A stretch of 49,438 nt of DNA, taken from IMG/VR virus record IMGVR_UViG_3300033153_005635, positions 1 to 49,438 of that record; one strand, 5' to 3'. The position numbers and the translations under genes were made by a program. This stretch comes from a virus. The notes under the pieces are model-generated. The model saw only the letters and a list, made by a program, of their open reading frames with translations. It was not told the DNA's origin and did not search any database. This document shows, piece after piece, positions 7,978 through 14,593 of the stretch (its first letter is position 1; every line of letters starts with the position of its first letter).

Positions 7978-8182
7978 TTGCTCCTCCTTTTTAATGTGCT
8001 TAATCCCTCGGAGCAGGAAACAAGTCCTGCTCTTCGATGAAAGTACAAGCTCTTATTGCTTGCTCCCAAGGATTATTGGCTCAGGATGGGCGGGGAGCTA
8101 TATCAAGGTGCTTTAACGGCGTATTTCAGCCGACCCCAGTTCCCCCCCGACCAACCTCAACCAACAACCCTATCCTACCACT
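7978..8182 (-). other. 205-base gap in the gene array with a hairpin
   Basis: No convincing gene. GAGCAGGA (8010-8017) and TCCTGCTC (8024-8031) form an 8-bp inverted repeat upstream of the gene starting at 7977, without a T tail. It could be a leader structure or RNA processing site. Confidence 0.4.
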
Positions 8183-8377
8183 TTAACCCCGGAACTCACT
8201 AGAATCATTCTCGAACCGCAGATCATCCCCAGCTCCCCAATCCTCCTCTGGCCACTCCAAAGACAACTGTCCCAAATCCATCCCCAAAGCCATACACTTC
8301 TTACAAACCGTCCAAGCCTTGCCTTCAATATAAATTGTAACAGCGGGCCAGCACGGCTTTTTGCAACAGGTACACAT
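8183..8377 (-). CDS. Small zinc-ribbon-like protein
   Basis: 64 residues. The N-terminal CTCCKKPC and the later CKKC provide paired Cys for one zinc site; the C-terminus is acidic. Its ATG shares an A with the upstream stop (TAATG), so it is translationally coupled. Function unknown. Confidence 0.65.
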   Translation of the reverse strand: MCTCCKKPCWPAVTIYIEGKAWTVCKKCMALGMDLGQLSLEWPEEDWGAGDDLRFENDSSEFRG

Positions 8378-8679
8378 TAGCGGAAGTCCTCATCAGTTTG
8401 ACACCTACAAGAATTCTTCCCTTTGTACGCAGCACACTTCATCCCCGCAATTTTACAACTTGGACAAACAACAGCATCAAAGAGAACCTTCCCCTCTCCT
8501 ACCTTCTCCAACAGGCTCTTTTGTATCATAGTACTCCCACACACAGGACACGGCTGGTTAGGAGAAAAATGGAGATATGTCTCATACTTATAATCTTCCA
8601 TCGATGAAAAGAATGTCGGGTCATCAGTCATATTCGGCGGTTTCCTATTAAGTTTTTCGAGTTCCTTTTTGCTTATCAT
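8377..8679 (-). CDS. Zinc-ribbon protein, 100 residues
   Basis: Cys pairs CPVC (about residue 45) and CPSC (about 73), plus further Cys in MKCAAYKGKNSCRC, indicate one or two zinc sites. The N-terminus is charged and helical. It lies in a TAATG-coupled pair with the gene at 8183. Its start overlaps the end of the broken HNH gene. Function unknown, possibly nucleic-acid binding. Confidence 0.65.
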   Translation of the reverse strand: MISKKELEKLNRKPPNMTDDPTFFSSMEDYKYETYLHFSPNQPCPVCGSTMIQKSLLEKVGEGKVLFDAVVCPSCKIAGMKCAAYKGKNSCRCQTDEDFR

Positions 8680-8974
8680 TCTAACCCCCTCACCAACTCC
8701 TCCAAATCCTCTAGGGTTCGTTTACAAATTATTCTTCGTTTCCACTGTAGGTACTCGTAATCCTCTGGTCTATTTTTTTTGAACCAATCCATAAACCACA
8801 TCGGGTCGTTGTGTGCACCCATCTCGTAGAGAGGTTCTTTCTCCCTATTATGTGATGGGGTTGGTTGGCTTTCTTTTGGCAAATTTCACACCGCCCGTTA
8901 TTTCTTTTCCTAATTCTGGCCGACCACAGGCTGTCCGCTTTCCGCTTGGCCGATTTTATGCTTTTACTTGCCAT
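8676..8974 (-). pseudogene. Broken HNH endonuclease gene (frameshift with internal loss)
   Basis: From ATG 8974 (ribosome site AAGGAAGG) the first frame encodes a typical HNH start: WSARIRKRNNGRCEIC, then PHHIIGRKNLSTRW. The expected central part with the Asn and second Cys pair is missing. The next frame then resumes with family-like sequence AHNDPMWFMDWFKKNRPEDY to a stop at 8676. The first frame runs on meaninglessly to 8729. The pattern fits a deletion whose length is not a multiple of three, near 8815-8825. A programmed shift is less likely because catalytic residues are absent. Confidence 0.65.
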
Positions 8975-9140
8975 TTTCCTTCCTTTTCTCCCAAACCATC
9001 GCCAAAAAGTCGTACACCCACGTAACTCCGTGCAAGATCGCTTCCTCTGAAGTCCCGTGGTTATTCTCTGGCAACCGTTTCCATTCAGGATACTCGTCAA
9101 GCCACTGGTAAAGCCTTTTCATTGAAATTGATTTACTCAT
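8964..9140 (-). CDS. Hypothetical 58-residue protein
   Basis: ATG 9140 follows AAGGAGGAAA; a longer reading from 9218 overlaps the upstream gene and lacks this site. Trp/Tyr-rich and helical (LYQWLDEYPEWKRLPE, then WVYDFLAMVWEKR). It overlaps the HNH start by 11 bases. Function unknown. Confidence 0.6.
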   Translation of the reverse strand: MSKSISMKRLYQWLDEYPEWKRLPENNHGTSEEAILHGVTWVYDFLAMVWEKRKENGK

Positions 9141-9297
9141 TTTCCTCCTTCGGGTATTCCATCTCCCTGATTCGTTGAGCTTCTTTCCAAAGCACATCCC
9201 CCGCCTTCCTACCGACAAGAATAGAAATAATTTTTGACCACCGCGCGAACTTCGCTATCTCCCGTACCTGCCAAGTGTAGAAATCACTCTCGGTCAT
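9133..9297 (-). CDS. Hypothetical 54-residue protein
   Basis: ATG 9297 follows GAGGAGGAA and shares ATGA with the upstream stop. The protein begins MTESDFYTWQVREI and ends with EYPKEENE; the middle is mildly hydrophobic (WSKIISILVG). It fills what would otherwise be a gap between two coupled genes, which supports it. Function unknown. Confidence 0.6.
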   Translation of the reverse strand: MTESDFYTWQVREIAKFARWSKIISILVGRKAGDVLWKEAQRIREMEYPKEENE

Positions 9298-9518
9298 TTC
9301 CTCCTCCTCTTTGGTAAATAAGTACCTACCTTCAACCTCAACGGCCTTTCCTTGAATTTTTCATAAAAGTACAAACACATAAATACCAGTGTCAGAATAC
9401 AAGCTAGGGTTAGAAGGATCGATAGGTCGCTGATGGTACTTTCGTATTCCCTAACCAATTCCTCAGCGCTGGCGTGTTGCTCTTTACATATTTGGTATAG
9501 GGTTTGGTATGTGTTCAT
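9294..9518 (-). CDS. Single-pass membrane protein, 74 residues
   Basis: The N-terminal 28 residues are soluble and acidic. One transmembrane segment (about 30-52, LSILLTLACILTLVFMCLYF) is followed by a basic tail ending in KRRRK, giving a predicted outside-in topology. Such a protein in an early array could alter the host envelope; this is inference. Confidence 0.65.
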   Translation of the reverse strand: MNTYQTLYQICKEQHASAEELVREYESTISDLSILLTLACILTLVFMCLYFYEKFKERPLRLKVGTYLPKRRRK

Positions 9519-9790
9519 TTCTTTTTCTTGCTAACCCTCTTTTTACTAACCTTGTAACCGGATTCTTTCGTCTTGAAGTTTACCTCGACCCCGAGATACT
9601 CGATTAGAGACTCGAGCTTATCCTCGAGAGCTTCGACGCGGCTAACTAGGGTTGCTCTGCCAAACCACAAGCTAAACATCGGCATAAATCCCATTTCACT
9701 GTGTTCCTCGCCACGCTCGGGATATACCTCCCTTTTCAATTCACGAAGCTCGCTTTGAATTTCTTTGAATTTCTTTTTGCTCACAAACAT
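9515..9790 (-). CDS. Coiled-coil protein with basic tail
   Basis: 91 residues. Two helical segments (KFKEIQSELRELKREV and RVEALEDKLESLIEYL) flank a hydrophobic aromatic stretch (GFMPMFSLWFG); the C-terminus is Lys/Ser-rich. It overlaps the next gene by four bases. Function unknown. Confidence 0.6.
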   Translation of the reverse strand: MFVSKKKFKEIQSELRELKREVYPERGEEHSEMGFMPMFSLWFGRATLVSRVEALEDKLESLIEYLGVEVNFKTKESGYKVSKKRVSKKKK

Positions 9791-9795
9791 CTAAA

Positions 9796-9903
9796 TCACC
9801 CCCAAATCAACCAACCAACGAGTATAGCCAGCCCAACAATCAGACCAAATACCGCAACGAGGCGGTCTATAAAGTTATCATCTGGAAATTGCATGGCGTG
9901 CAT
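9796..9903 (-). CDS. 35-residue membrane peptide
   Basis: ATG 9903 follows AAGGAACCT and overlaps the upstream stop as TAATG. Residues 13-34 form one transmembrane helix (LVAVFGLIVGLAILVGWLIW). It could be a small holin-like or host-membrane effector; no evidence distinguishes them. Confidence 0.55.
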   Translation of the reverse strand: MHAMQFPDDNFIDRLVAVFGLIVGLAILVGWLIWG

Positions 9904-10043
9904 TAGGTTCCTTTCTGGTCTTTCAACTCCGCGAGGATAAGGCATCCAAAGCCCGAAATCGCAAAGAGAGTAGCCATATCAATATCGCCCCTGAAGCTGT
10001 GAACTACCGCCATTATGGCATTAACAATTCCAATCACCCGCAT
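9903..10043 (-). CDS. 46-residue membrane peptide
   Basis: ATG 10043 overlaps the upstream stop as TGATG. Two moderately hydrophobic segments (RVIGIVNAIMAVVHSF and LFAISGFGCLILAEL) suggest a two-pass hairpin. It fits exactly between two coupled genes. Function unknown. Confidence 0.55.
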   Translation of the reverse strand: MRVIGIVNAIMAVVHSFRGDIDMATLFAISGFGCLILAELKDQKGT

Positions 10044-10267
10044 CACTTCCCACCCCCCTTCAGAGTATCTTTGGTTTGGTTCTGGTCGGAAAAACTAGAA
10101 TCGGCCACTCCCGAATACCTCCTCTCCCAAACAATCTTGCCTACCTCTAGGTTGGGGCACCCCACACAGTTTGGGAAGCGAAGCATCTCGCTACAACTAA
10201 AATGCCGTGGTTCGGGGTCTGTGTCATCCCACAAGCCATGGCTACACCTACGATATTCTTTACTCAT
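10043..10267 (-). CDS. Cys/His-rich small protein
   Basis: 74 residues with CSHGLW, HFSCSEM and CVGC, giving four to five possible zinc ligands. The C-terminal peptide QTKDTLKGG is shared with the next upstream gene because both end in the same 29-bp repeat. That repeat supplies the AAGGGG ribosome site for the following gene. Confidence 0.6.
   Translation of the reverse strand: MSKEYRRCSHGLWDDTDPEPRHFSCSEMLRFPNCVGCPNLEVGKIVWERRYSGVADSSFSDQNQTKDTLKGGGK
10055..10083 (-). repeat. 29-bp repeat carrying gene end and ribosome binding site, copy 1
   Basis: Identical to 10273-10301. Diverged copies lie at about 10575-10604 and 10814-10841. On the minus strand each ends in CTGAAGGGG or a close variant just before a start codon. 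Confidence 0.8.
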
Positions 10268-10569
10268 ACCTTCCCCTTCAGAGTATCTTTGGTTTGGTTC
10301 TTGAGGGAGCGTAACTTAATAAAAGCAACTATAAATCTGTGTAAAGTTAAACCTTCCTTTTCACACTCGTCCATAAGAATCAATAGTTTATCTCTCTCGT
10401 TTTCTCTAACTTCCGCCTCCATTTCCTCCAGCATCTCTGAAATCTTGGAGCGGTAGAAGGATTTGATTTCCCGCCATTCCCCGCTAGTCAGAATATCTCC
10501 ACGTCTCGGTCTCGGAAACCTCTCATCAAACTCTTTTTCAATTCCCTCAATAGTTAGTGGTTTGGTCAT
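10264..10569 (-). CDS. Helical protein, paralogue of the gene at 10809
   Basis: 101 residues. TIEGIEKEFDERF, then EIKSFYRSKISEMLE, match the neighbour at 10809 almost word for word, indicating local duplication. Charged and helical throughout, without a known motif. Start ATG 10569 follows a GGGGGG-type site in a diverged copy of the local repeat. Confidence 0.65.
   Translation of the reverse strand: MTKPLTIEGIEKEFDERFPRPRRGDILTSGEWREIKSFYRSKISEMLEEMEAEVRENERDKLLILMDECEKEGLTLHRFIVAFIKLRSLKNQTKDTLKGKV
10273..10301 (-). repeat. 29-bp repeat carrying gene end and ribosome binding site, copy 2
   Basis: Identical to 10055-10083. It encodes the NQTKDTLKG C-terminus of the gene at 10264-10569 and the AAGGGGAAGGT site before the ATG at 10267. 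Confidence 0.8.
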
Positions 10570-10593
10570 TTCTTACCCCCCTTCAGAGTATTC

Positions 10594-10812
10594 TTAGTTG
10601 AGTTCATTTAGTTCCTCCGCATCCACCATAGCCACCATTATGTCACCCAACTCCCCACATACCCAACCAACCAGCTCTTTCCGTTCTTGCCTGAGAAGCT
10701 GGGAAATGAACTCGACTAATCTGTCAAAGTCCGTCCCGTGGGGCATATCATAACCACACATCAGGTTCTTTAACTCCTTTTTCCAACCGGCCGTTTGTGG
10801 CTTCTTTTTCAT
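10594..10812 (-). CDS. Hypothetical 72-residue protein
   Basis: ATG 10812 follows GAGGGGGAAGG. Helical and charged, ending ELNELN; the last codons lie in a diverged copy of the local 29-bp repeat read in a shifted frame. Function unknown. Confidence 0.6.
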   Translation of the reverse strand: MKKKPQTAGWKKELKNLMCGYDMPHGTDFDRLVEFISQLLRQERKELVGWVCGELGDIMVAMVDAEELNELN

Positions 10813-11315
10813 ACCTTCCCCCTCAAAGTATCTAATTTCTCGTTAAACTCAGAGACGGCAAGGTTGTAACCGGCGGTTAGTTCTTCTTTTTCAGCCCAAT
10901 TTCGTACCCCCCCAATCCGCTGTTCTCTAAGATTTCTTTCCTCCATCCTCAAACTCTCCAACATCTCTGAAATCTTGGAGCGGTAGAAGGATTTGATTTC
11001 CTCATTCACTACAGAACACATCTCGGGAGACTTGGAACCCCCCATCCCGACATACTCCTCTATTTCCTTGTCAGTCATTTCGACCAACAGCTCCCTATTA
11101 AACTTCTCATCAAAGCTCTTTTCAATTCCCTCGATAGTTAGTAACTTCTTACTCATCCTTGCCTCCAGTCCTGAATCCAGTACCCCGTAAAAGAACTCCG
11201 TAAAATTATCCTTGAACCAATCGGTTGTCAGTAACCAACAGGTTTTAGCGAAAGCTGGTTCCTTTTGTTTCTCAGCCCATTCCTTGACCTCTTGGGACAT
11301 TTTGGGTGGTTTCAT
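10809..11315 (-). CDS. Helical protein, apparently a fusion with a paralogue of the 10264 gene
   Basis: 168 residues from ATG 11315 (site GGAGGAAAA). Residues 1-53 are unrelated to the neighbour (EVKEWAEKQKEP, then WLLTTDWFKDNF). From residue 54 (MSKKLLTIEGIEKSF, EIKSFYRSKISEML, ending LDTLRGKV) it is a paralogue of the 10264-10569 protein. An internal ATG at that boundary has its own GGAGG five to six bases upstream, so a second shorter product may be made. Function unknown. Confidence 0.6.
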   Translation of the reverse strand: MKPPKMSQEVKEWAEKQKEPAFAKTCWLLTTDWFKDNFTEFFYGVLDSGLEARMSKKLLTIEGIEKSFDEKFNRELLVEMTDKEIEEYVGMGGSKSPEMCSVVNEEIKSFYRSKISEMLESLRMEERNLREQRIGGVRNWAEKEELTAGYNLAVSEFNEKLDTLRGKV

Positions 11316-11494
11316 TTTTCCTCCAAATCCCAACAAATCCTGTTTCCACTTCTCAACCACCCCTCGATTATTTCCGAGTCAAGCTCAATTACCACAGAGG
11401 GCGGGCAGTGACAATCCACCTGTCCTAGTCCAAAAGCCACGCCCGCCCGCCAAACAAGGATTGATATTAAGATTGCTAGAATTATTTTAGTCAT
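11312..11494 (-). CDS. Small exported or membrane-anchored protein
   Basis: 60 residues from ATG 11494. The N-terminal 24 residues are a hydrophobic signal or anchor (MTKIILAILISILVWRAGVA), followed by VDCHCPPSVV and a short polar domain. No charge-rich lipobox is obvious. It might act in the envelope; unknown. Confidence 0.55.
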   Translation of the reverse strand: MTKIILAILISILVWRAGVAFGLGQVDCHCPPSVVIELDSEIIEGWLRSGNRICWDLEEK

Positions 11495-11503
11495 AAGCAA
11501 ACC

Positions 11504-11704
11504 TCATTTCTCATAGCAAGAATACCCAACCTCGAACCGCTCATCCGGCAATTCAGGCGTGGAAACCGGAACATTCCAGTAAGGATGTTCCATCCACCTA
11601 ACGCATTGCTCGCACCGCATTAGGTTCCACTGTAGATAATATATGGTCGCGAAGATGGCAATGATTCCCACGAATGATAAAGATAGTTTTAGTAGTATTT
11701 TCAT
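11504..11704 (-). CDS. Small membrane-anchored protein with CxxC
   Basis: 66 residues. An N-terminal transmembrane segment (residues 4-26) is followed by MRCEQCVRW, a Cys pair, and a further Cys near the end (YSCYEK). Likely faces the periplasm or outside. Function unknown. Confidence 0.55.
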   Translation of the reverse strand: MKILLKLSLSFVGIIAIFATIYYLQWNLMRCEQCVRWMEHPYWNVPVSTPELPDERFEVGYSCYEK

Positions 11705-11713
11705 AGCTTAATT

Positions 11714-11956
11714 TCACTCATAAGCAAACCTTACTGTGCTATCTTCCTCGTTAAAGATAGGTACTTTCTCGGCTGGATAACTCTTTAACCTCCACATATC
11801 TAACTTATTACTTGTATCTTTTTCGAAGCTAAATCCCTCCTGCCTTAAATCATACAGCCTAGCCCCGAATCTCCAGCCCACCTTATCGTGAAGTTCCTTG
11901 GCCGAGTGCCATCTACCGTCTTTCAAGATGTTAAGAATCTTCTGTTTGTGCGTCAT
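11714..11956 (-). CDS. Winged-helix DNA-binding protein
   Basis: 80 residues. Residues 1-50 read as a winged helix: KILNILKDGRWHSAKELHDK (helices 1-2), then RFGARLYDLRQEGF (recognition helix and wing), close to generic phage HTH proteins. The C-terminus is a short tail. It could regulate the minus-strand genes. Its first 23 bases are duplicated 40 bases upstream (11974-11996). Confidence 0.65.
   Translation of the reverse strand: MTHKQKILNILKDGRWHSAKELHDKVGWRFGARLYDLRQEGFSFEKDTSNKLDMWRLKSYPAEKVPIFNEEDSTVRFAYE
11934..11956. repeat. 23-bp direct repeat at a gene start
   Basis: Matches 11974-11996 with one mismatch. The upstream copy repeats the start codon and first codons of the winged-helix gene out of frame, as after a 40-bp tandem duplication. 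Confidence 0.7.
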
Positions 11957-12000
11957 ATTTCTGGGTATGTCGCAGAATCTTCTGTTTGTGCATCATGCCT

Positions 12001-12066
12001 AAAAGGTAGGCGGGAGAAAAATGTTCCTGCCTGAAACATTGAAAGGTGATGAAAATCCCGCCCACC
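12001..12066 (-). terminator. Probable terminator below the helix-turn-helix gene
   Basis: GGTAGGCGGGA (12005-12015) pairs with TCCCGCCCACC (12056-12066) with one mismatch across a 40-base loop. The minus-strand continuation is TTTTAGG. It would separate the gene at 12069 from the one at 11714. Confidence 0.55.
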
Positions 12067-12068
12067 TC

Positions 12069-12332
12069 TCAGGATACCTTCTTGTTCTTTAGAAACTTCC
12101 AAGTATTCTTGGCTCGGTGCTTCCACACCCTGTTCCCTCCGGGTAGGAATGCCTTAACAATCTCGTTTATCTGCTTACGAGTAAACACCCGAAAGTTATT
12201 AGAAGGATCGCGGGGACACTTTAACCGTCCCCGCTGCTCTTGGCGGAGAACCCACCTGTAATTGTGAGGAATCCCCGCCTTATCAAGAGCCGCTAATAAA
12301 TCTTTAGTTCCTAAATATCTTGTTTCAAGCAT
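12069..12332 (-). CDS. Small DNA-binding protein, excisionase/MerR-like fold possible
   Basis: 87 residues. It starts with YLGTKDLLAALDKAGIPHNY, then RWVLRQEQRGRLKCPRD and FRVFTRKQINEIVKAFLPGG, an arrangement like helix-turn-helix plus wing as in MerR or excisionase-type proteins. The C-terminus is basic. ATG 12332 overlaps the ssDNA-binding protein stop, so the two are coupled. It may regulate transcription or replication; no target is visible. Confidence 0.5.
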   Translation of the reverse strand: MLETRYLGTKDLLAALDKAGIPHNYRWVLRQEQRGRLKCPRDPSNNFRVFTRKQINEIVKAFLPGGNRVWKHRAKNTWKFLKNKKVS

Positions 12333-12765
12333 TTACTTCCTTTGGGTCAATATCCTCACCATTCCCAAAAACGGTATCGGGGTCTGCCGTTTTTGCTAAC
12401 TCTACCTCCTCCCTCGTAAGCTCCTCAATCTTCCCCGGAATTACCGTATACCTCGTTTCCAACATTTCCCCGGTCTTCTTAATCTTCAGGTCGTAGGTTG
12501 TCGGGTCGCCGTAATCTTCATCCTCATTTAGAGCCACGATTTGTCCAAAAATCATTGGGCCTACCTCAAGGTACTTTAGTTCCCCATCAGCTCGGTCAAT
12601 CACTGCCCAACCGTACCTTTGAACTGGCTGGTCACTAGTCGGAAATTCTCTCTTAAACTTGTAGGGTTCCGAGACAATCCTGACTCTATTATCCCCTTGT
12701 TCCAACCTCATATAAATTCCTGATGTTTCACTGGGGTCGTAATCGCTATAACTCATTTTTGACAT
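12325..12765 (-). CDS. Probable ssDNA-binding protein (gp32-like)
   Basis: 146 residues with a strong AAAGGAGGTG site before ATG 12765. The N-terminal YMRLEQGDNRVRIVSEPY, the central GWAVIDRADGELKYLEVG and YGDPTTYDLKIKKTG, and a KIEELT segment follow the pattern of short phage gp32-type ssDNA-binding OB folds. The C-terminus is acidic (ending near GNGEDIDPKEVNA), as in proteins that recruit replication partners. It would coat single-stranded DNA during replication or recombination. It is the only recognisable replication-related gene in the window. Confidence 0.6.
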   Translation of the reverse strand: MSKMSYSDYDPSETSGIYMRLEQGDNRVRIVSEPYKFKREFPTSDQPVQRYGWAVIDRADGELKYLEVGPMIFGQIVALNEDEDYGDPTTYDLKIKKTGEMLETRYTVIPGKIEELTREEVELAKTADPDTVFGNGEDIDPKEVNA

Positions 12766-13084
12766 TCTTTTTCACCTCCTTTTCTAATGCTTCCTTAACT
12801 GCTTTCCAGAGGGCATCGCAAAGTTTGTCGCAATCGAATAGGTGACTAGTTTCTATATCAAACAATAGCGTGTCTATACAATCCTCTTTCAAATCAAAAA
12901 TTGCCTCTTTGTATCTGTACCCCAAAAACTCAATCATCTGACCGATGGTCAGGAAGAAGACACTGTCGTTAAGCCAAACCATCTCTGAATCAAACCACCC
13001 GAACTTCTTTTGCAGTCCCTTGTACCTACCAGCGGCTCCAGTACCCAACTGCTTTATTTGATCCAAAGTAATATGTTGTTTCAT
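12746..13084 (-). CDS. Hypothetical 112-residue protein
   Basis: Mixed helical protein with an aromatic segment (KFGWFDSEMVWLNDSVFFL) and a Lys-rich helical C-terminus. It overlaps the ssDNA-binding protein start by 20 bases and is itself coupled to the upstream gene by four bases, so it may take part in DNA metabolism. No family recognised. Confidence 0.6.
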   Translation of the reverse strand: MKQHITLDQIKQLGTGAAGRYKGLQKKFGWFDSEMVWLNDSVFFLTIGQMIEFLGYRYKEAIFDLKEDCIDTLLFDIETSHLFDCDKLCDALWKAVKEALEKEVKKNVKNEL

Positions 13085-13344
13085 TTCTCCTTTTTAACTT
13101 TAGGAACCTTCAACGGTCTCTGCCGTTTAGAGATTTGGTCTTCGCATAACCACCGTGGTTGGTTAGTTATCATCATCTCAACCTCGGTCTTGGCCTTGTT
13201 CTTGAGCTTGTCTACCAACTCATCTGTTGCTTCCTCCCCGTTCTCGAATGAGTGGGTTTCAAAGTACATCGCCTCTTGGGAACTATAGTTTACTCCCTCG
13301 ACAGGCATCTTCTTCTTGTATGAGATAGTAATTTCTTTTAACAT
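13081..13344 (-). CDS. Hypothetical 87-residue protein near the ssDNA-binding gene
   Basis: ATG 13344 follows GGGAGGAATA. It begins MLKEITISYKKKMPVEG and contains YSSQEAMYFET; similar openings occur in small phage proteins beside recombination or ssDNA-binding genes, so a role in DNA metabolism is possible. The C-terminus is Lys-rich (KRQRPLKVPKVKKEK). Confidence 0.55.
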   Translation of the reverse strand: MLKEITISYKKKMPVEGVNYSSQEAMYFETHSFENGEEATDELVDKLKNKAKTEVEMMITNQPRWLCEDQISKRQRPLKVPKVKKEK

Positions 13345-13535
13345 TATTCCTCCCACGGTAGGGGTCTGCCTTCACCAGTTTCCTTCATTAAATCGTCTTT
13401 GACCGTTCCACCCTCAACTGATTCCCTAAAAGCATCCCCCTCTAACTGGTCGCACTTGATACACTTCCCCAACTCCATAATTATTCTAACGTCTTCTAGC
13501 TGTCCACAAACTGGACACTTCTTCTTAAAGTTCAT
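13344..13535 (-). CDS. Zinc-ribbon protein, 63 residues
   Basis: CPVCG and CIKC, 18 residues apart, form a four-Cys zinc ribbon; the C-terminal half is acidic. Its stop shares bases with the start of the next gene. Function unknown. Confidence 0.6.
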   Translation of the reverse strand: MNFKKKCPVCGQLEDVRIIMELGKCIKCDQLEGDAFRESVEGGTVKDDLMKETGEGRPLPWEE

Positions 13536-13693
13536 TTTTTCTTTCCCCTTGTAGGCTTATTCTTCTCCCACTCGTCCTCTGGCACACCGCAGAAAACACA
13601 CATCCAACAGCCCCGAATAGTACCAGGGTAGTATCGCCACCAGTGCTTACACTTTTTGTATCCTTCTATCTCCTGTTCCTTTTTTAAGTTCAC
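13532..13693 (-). CDS. Small Cys/Trp-rich protein
   Basis: 53 residues from GTG 13693, chosen because AAAGGAGGAC lies upstream and GTGA overlaps the previous stop. KCKHWW, then CWMCVFCG, give four Cys and a His for a zinc site; the C-terminus is basic. Function unknown. Confidence 0.6.
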   Translation of the reverse strand: MNLKKEQEIEGYKKCKHWWRYYPGTIRGCWMCVFCGVPEDEWEKNKPTRGKKK

Positions 13694-13929
13694 TTGTCCT
13701 CCTTTAACCAATCCTCCCAACCCAACGGCTCACCTTCTGGTCTTGGTAGCTCCTTTTTCTTGCTGTACTTCCAATGCCGTTGGGCTACCCGAATTAAGAA
13801 CCTCATTAAGGAAAAGGCATACACCTTGTTTAGCTTGACAACCTCTCCCTCGGAGTCCTCAATCCACAAATGTCTAGTCTCATCTTCCCAGAGGAACCTG
13901 CAATTCTTTAATGTCTTTTCTATGAACAT
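13690..13929 (-). CDS. Hypothetical 79-residue protein
   Basis: ATG 13929 follows AGGAGGTAC. A beta-rich start (CRFLWEDETRHLWIED) is followed by a helical segment (YAFSLMRFLIRVAQRHW) and a charged tail. Function unknown. Confidence 0.6.
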   Translation of the reverse strand: MFIEKTLKNCRFLWEDETRHLWIEDSEGEVVKLNKVYAFSLMRFLIRVAQRHWKYSKKKELPRPEGEPLGWEDWLKEDK

Positions 13930-13937
13930 TGTACCTC

Positions 13938-14156
13938 CTATTTTAACTCCACTACCTCAACCCTCATTTCCCAGTCACCGAATTTCTTCTTGATCTCCTT
14001 GAGGATCGGTGCCATATCGTTCTCGGCTCGTCTCCGTACCTCAACAGAAGAGAGACCGCCGTCACCACGCATTGTTTTAACTTGGATTTCTATTAGGTAC
14101 CGACCCTGTTTAGTAGTTTTAGTTTTGGATTTTCCTCGACCCTGTTTAGAAGTCAT
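13938..14156 (-). CDS. Small basic protein, first gene below a candidate promoter
   Basis: 72 residues. The N-terminus is Lys/Gly/Thr-rich (SKQGRGKSKTKTTKQGR), followed by a beta-alpha segment (YLIEIQVKTM, then MAPILKEIKKKFGDW) that could be a small RNA- or DNA-binding fold. ATG 14156 follows AAAAGGAGGTGT. It heads a run of closely spaced minus-strand genes. Confidence 0.6.
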   Translation of the reverse strand: MTSKQGRGKSKTKTTKQGRYLIEIQVKTMRGDGGLSSVEVRRRAENDMAPILKEIKKKFGDWEMRVEVVELK

Positions 14157-14167
14157 TTACACCTCCT

Positions 14168-14196
14168 TTTATAACACACCTTTGACACTATGTCAA
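14168..14196 (-). promoter_or_regulatory. Candidate minus-strand promoter with palindromic operator
   Basis: TTGACA (14196-14191), a 17-base spacer and TATAAA (14173-14168), preceded by TGT, match a sigma-70 promoter. TTGACA-CTA-TGTCAA (14182-14196) is a perfect palindrome overlapping the -35. The expected start near 14161 lies inside the AGGAGG of the next gene, so the exact start or the promoter itself is uncertain. Confidence 0.55.
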
Positions 14197-14206
14197 GTAC
14201 TAATTC

Positions 14207-14383
14207 CTACCAGCTCTTCTCCTCAAAGTGATAAGCACAGCCACCACAGAATATCACTGGCCAACCGACATCATTCTTCGGAGATACTGCCACTCGACCC
14301 CAAGTCCAATTCCTTGTCCACCTACCGCAGTGGTAGCACTGCCTCCAACCCAGCGTTTTAATTATCTTTCTGATTATCTTCAT
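14207..14383 (-). CDS. Small zinc-ribbon protein, 58 residues
   Basis: ATG 14383. CYHCG and, 32 residues later, CGGC give a four-Cys zinc site, with Trp-rich linker sequence. It overlaps the end of the upstream gene by 26 bases and has a weak ribosome site, so the start is less certain. Function unknown. Confidence 0.55.
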   Translation of the reverse strand: MKIIRKIIKTLGWRQCYHCGRWTRNWTWGRVAVSPKNDVGWPVIFCGGCAYHFEEKSW

Positions 14384-14591
14384 AACTATACCTGATACAT
14401 AACACCCTATCGGGGTTTATAATTATCTCCCCCGCATCGTGTAAGTCATCGCAAAGAAGGTGTGCCCACCTACCTTGCTCGACATATTTGATGTTTCTGA
14501 TTACTCGCCGCTCACCATTATCAAAGTAAATAGTTTGGGTGTGCGGGAATGTTAGATGGGGCCACTTCATCTTTCTGGATAGCCTTTTCAT
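14358..14591 (-). CDS. Hypothetical 77-residue protein
   Basis: Beta-rich sequence (TIYFDNGERRVIRNIKYVEQ, then AGEIIINPDRVLCIRYS) suggestive of a small barrel fold. Two bases separate it from the upstream stop. Function unknown. Confidence 0.6.
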   Translation of the reverse strand: MKRLSRKMKWPHLTFPHTQTIYFDNGERRVIRNIKYVEQGRWAHLLCDDLHDAGEIIINPDRVLCIRYSYEDNQKDN

Positions 14592-14593
14592 AG

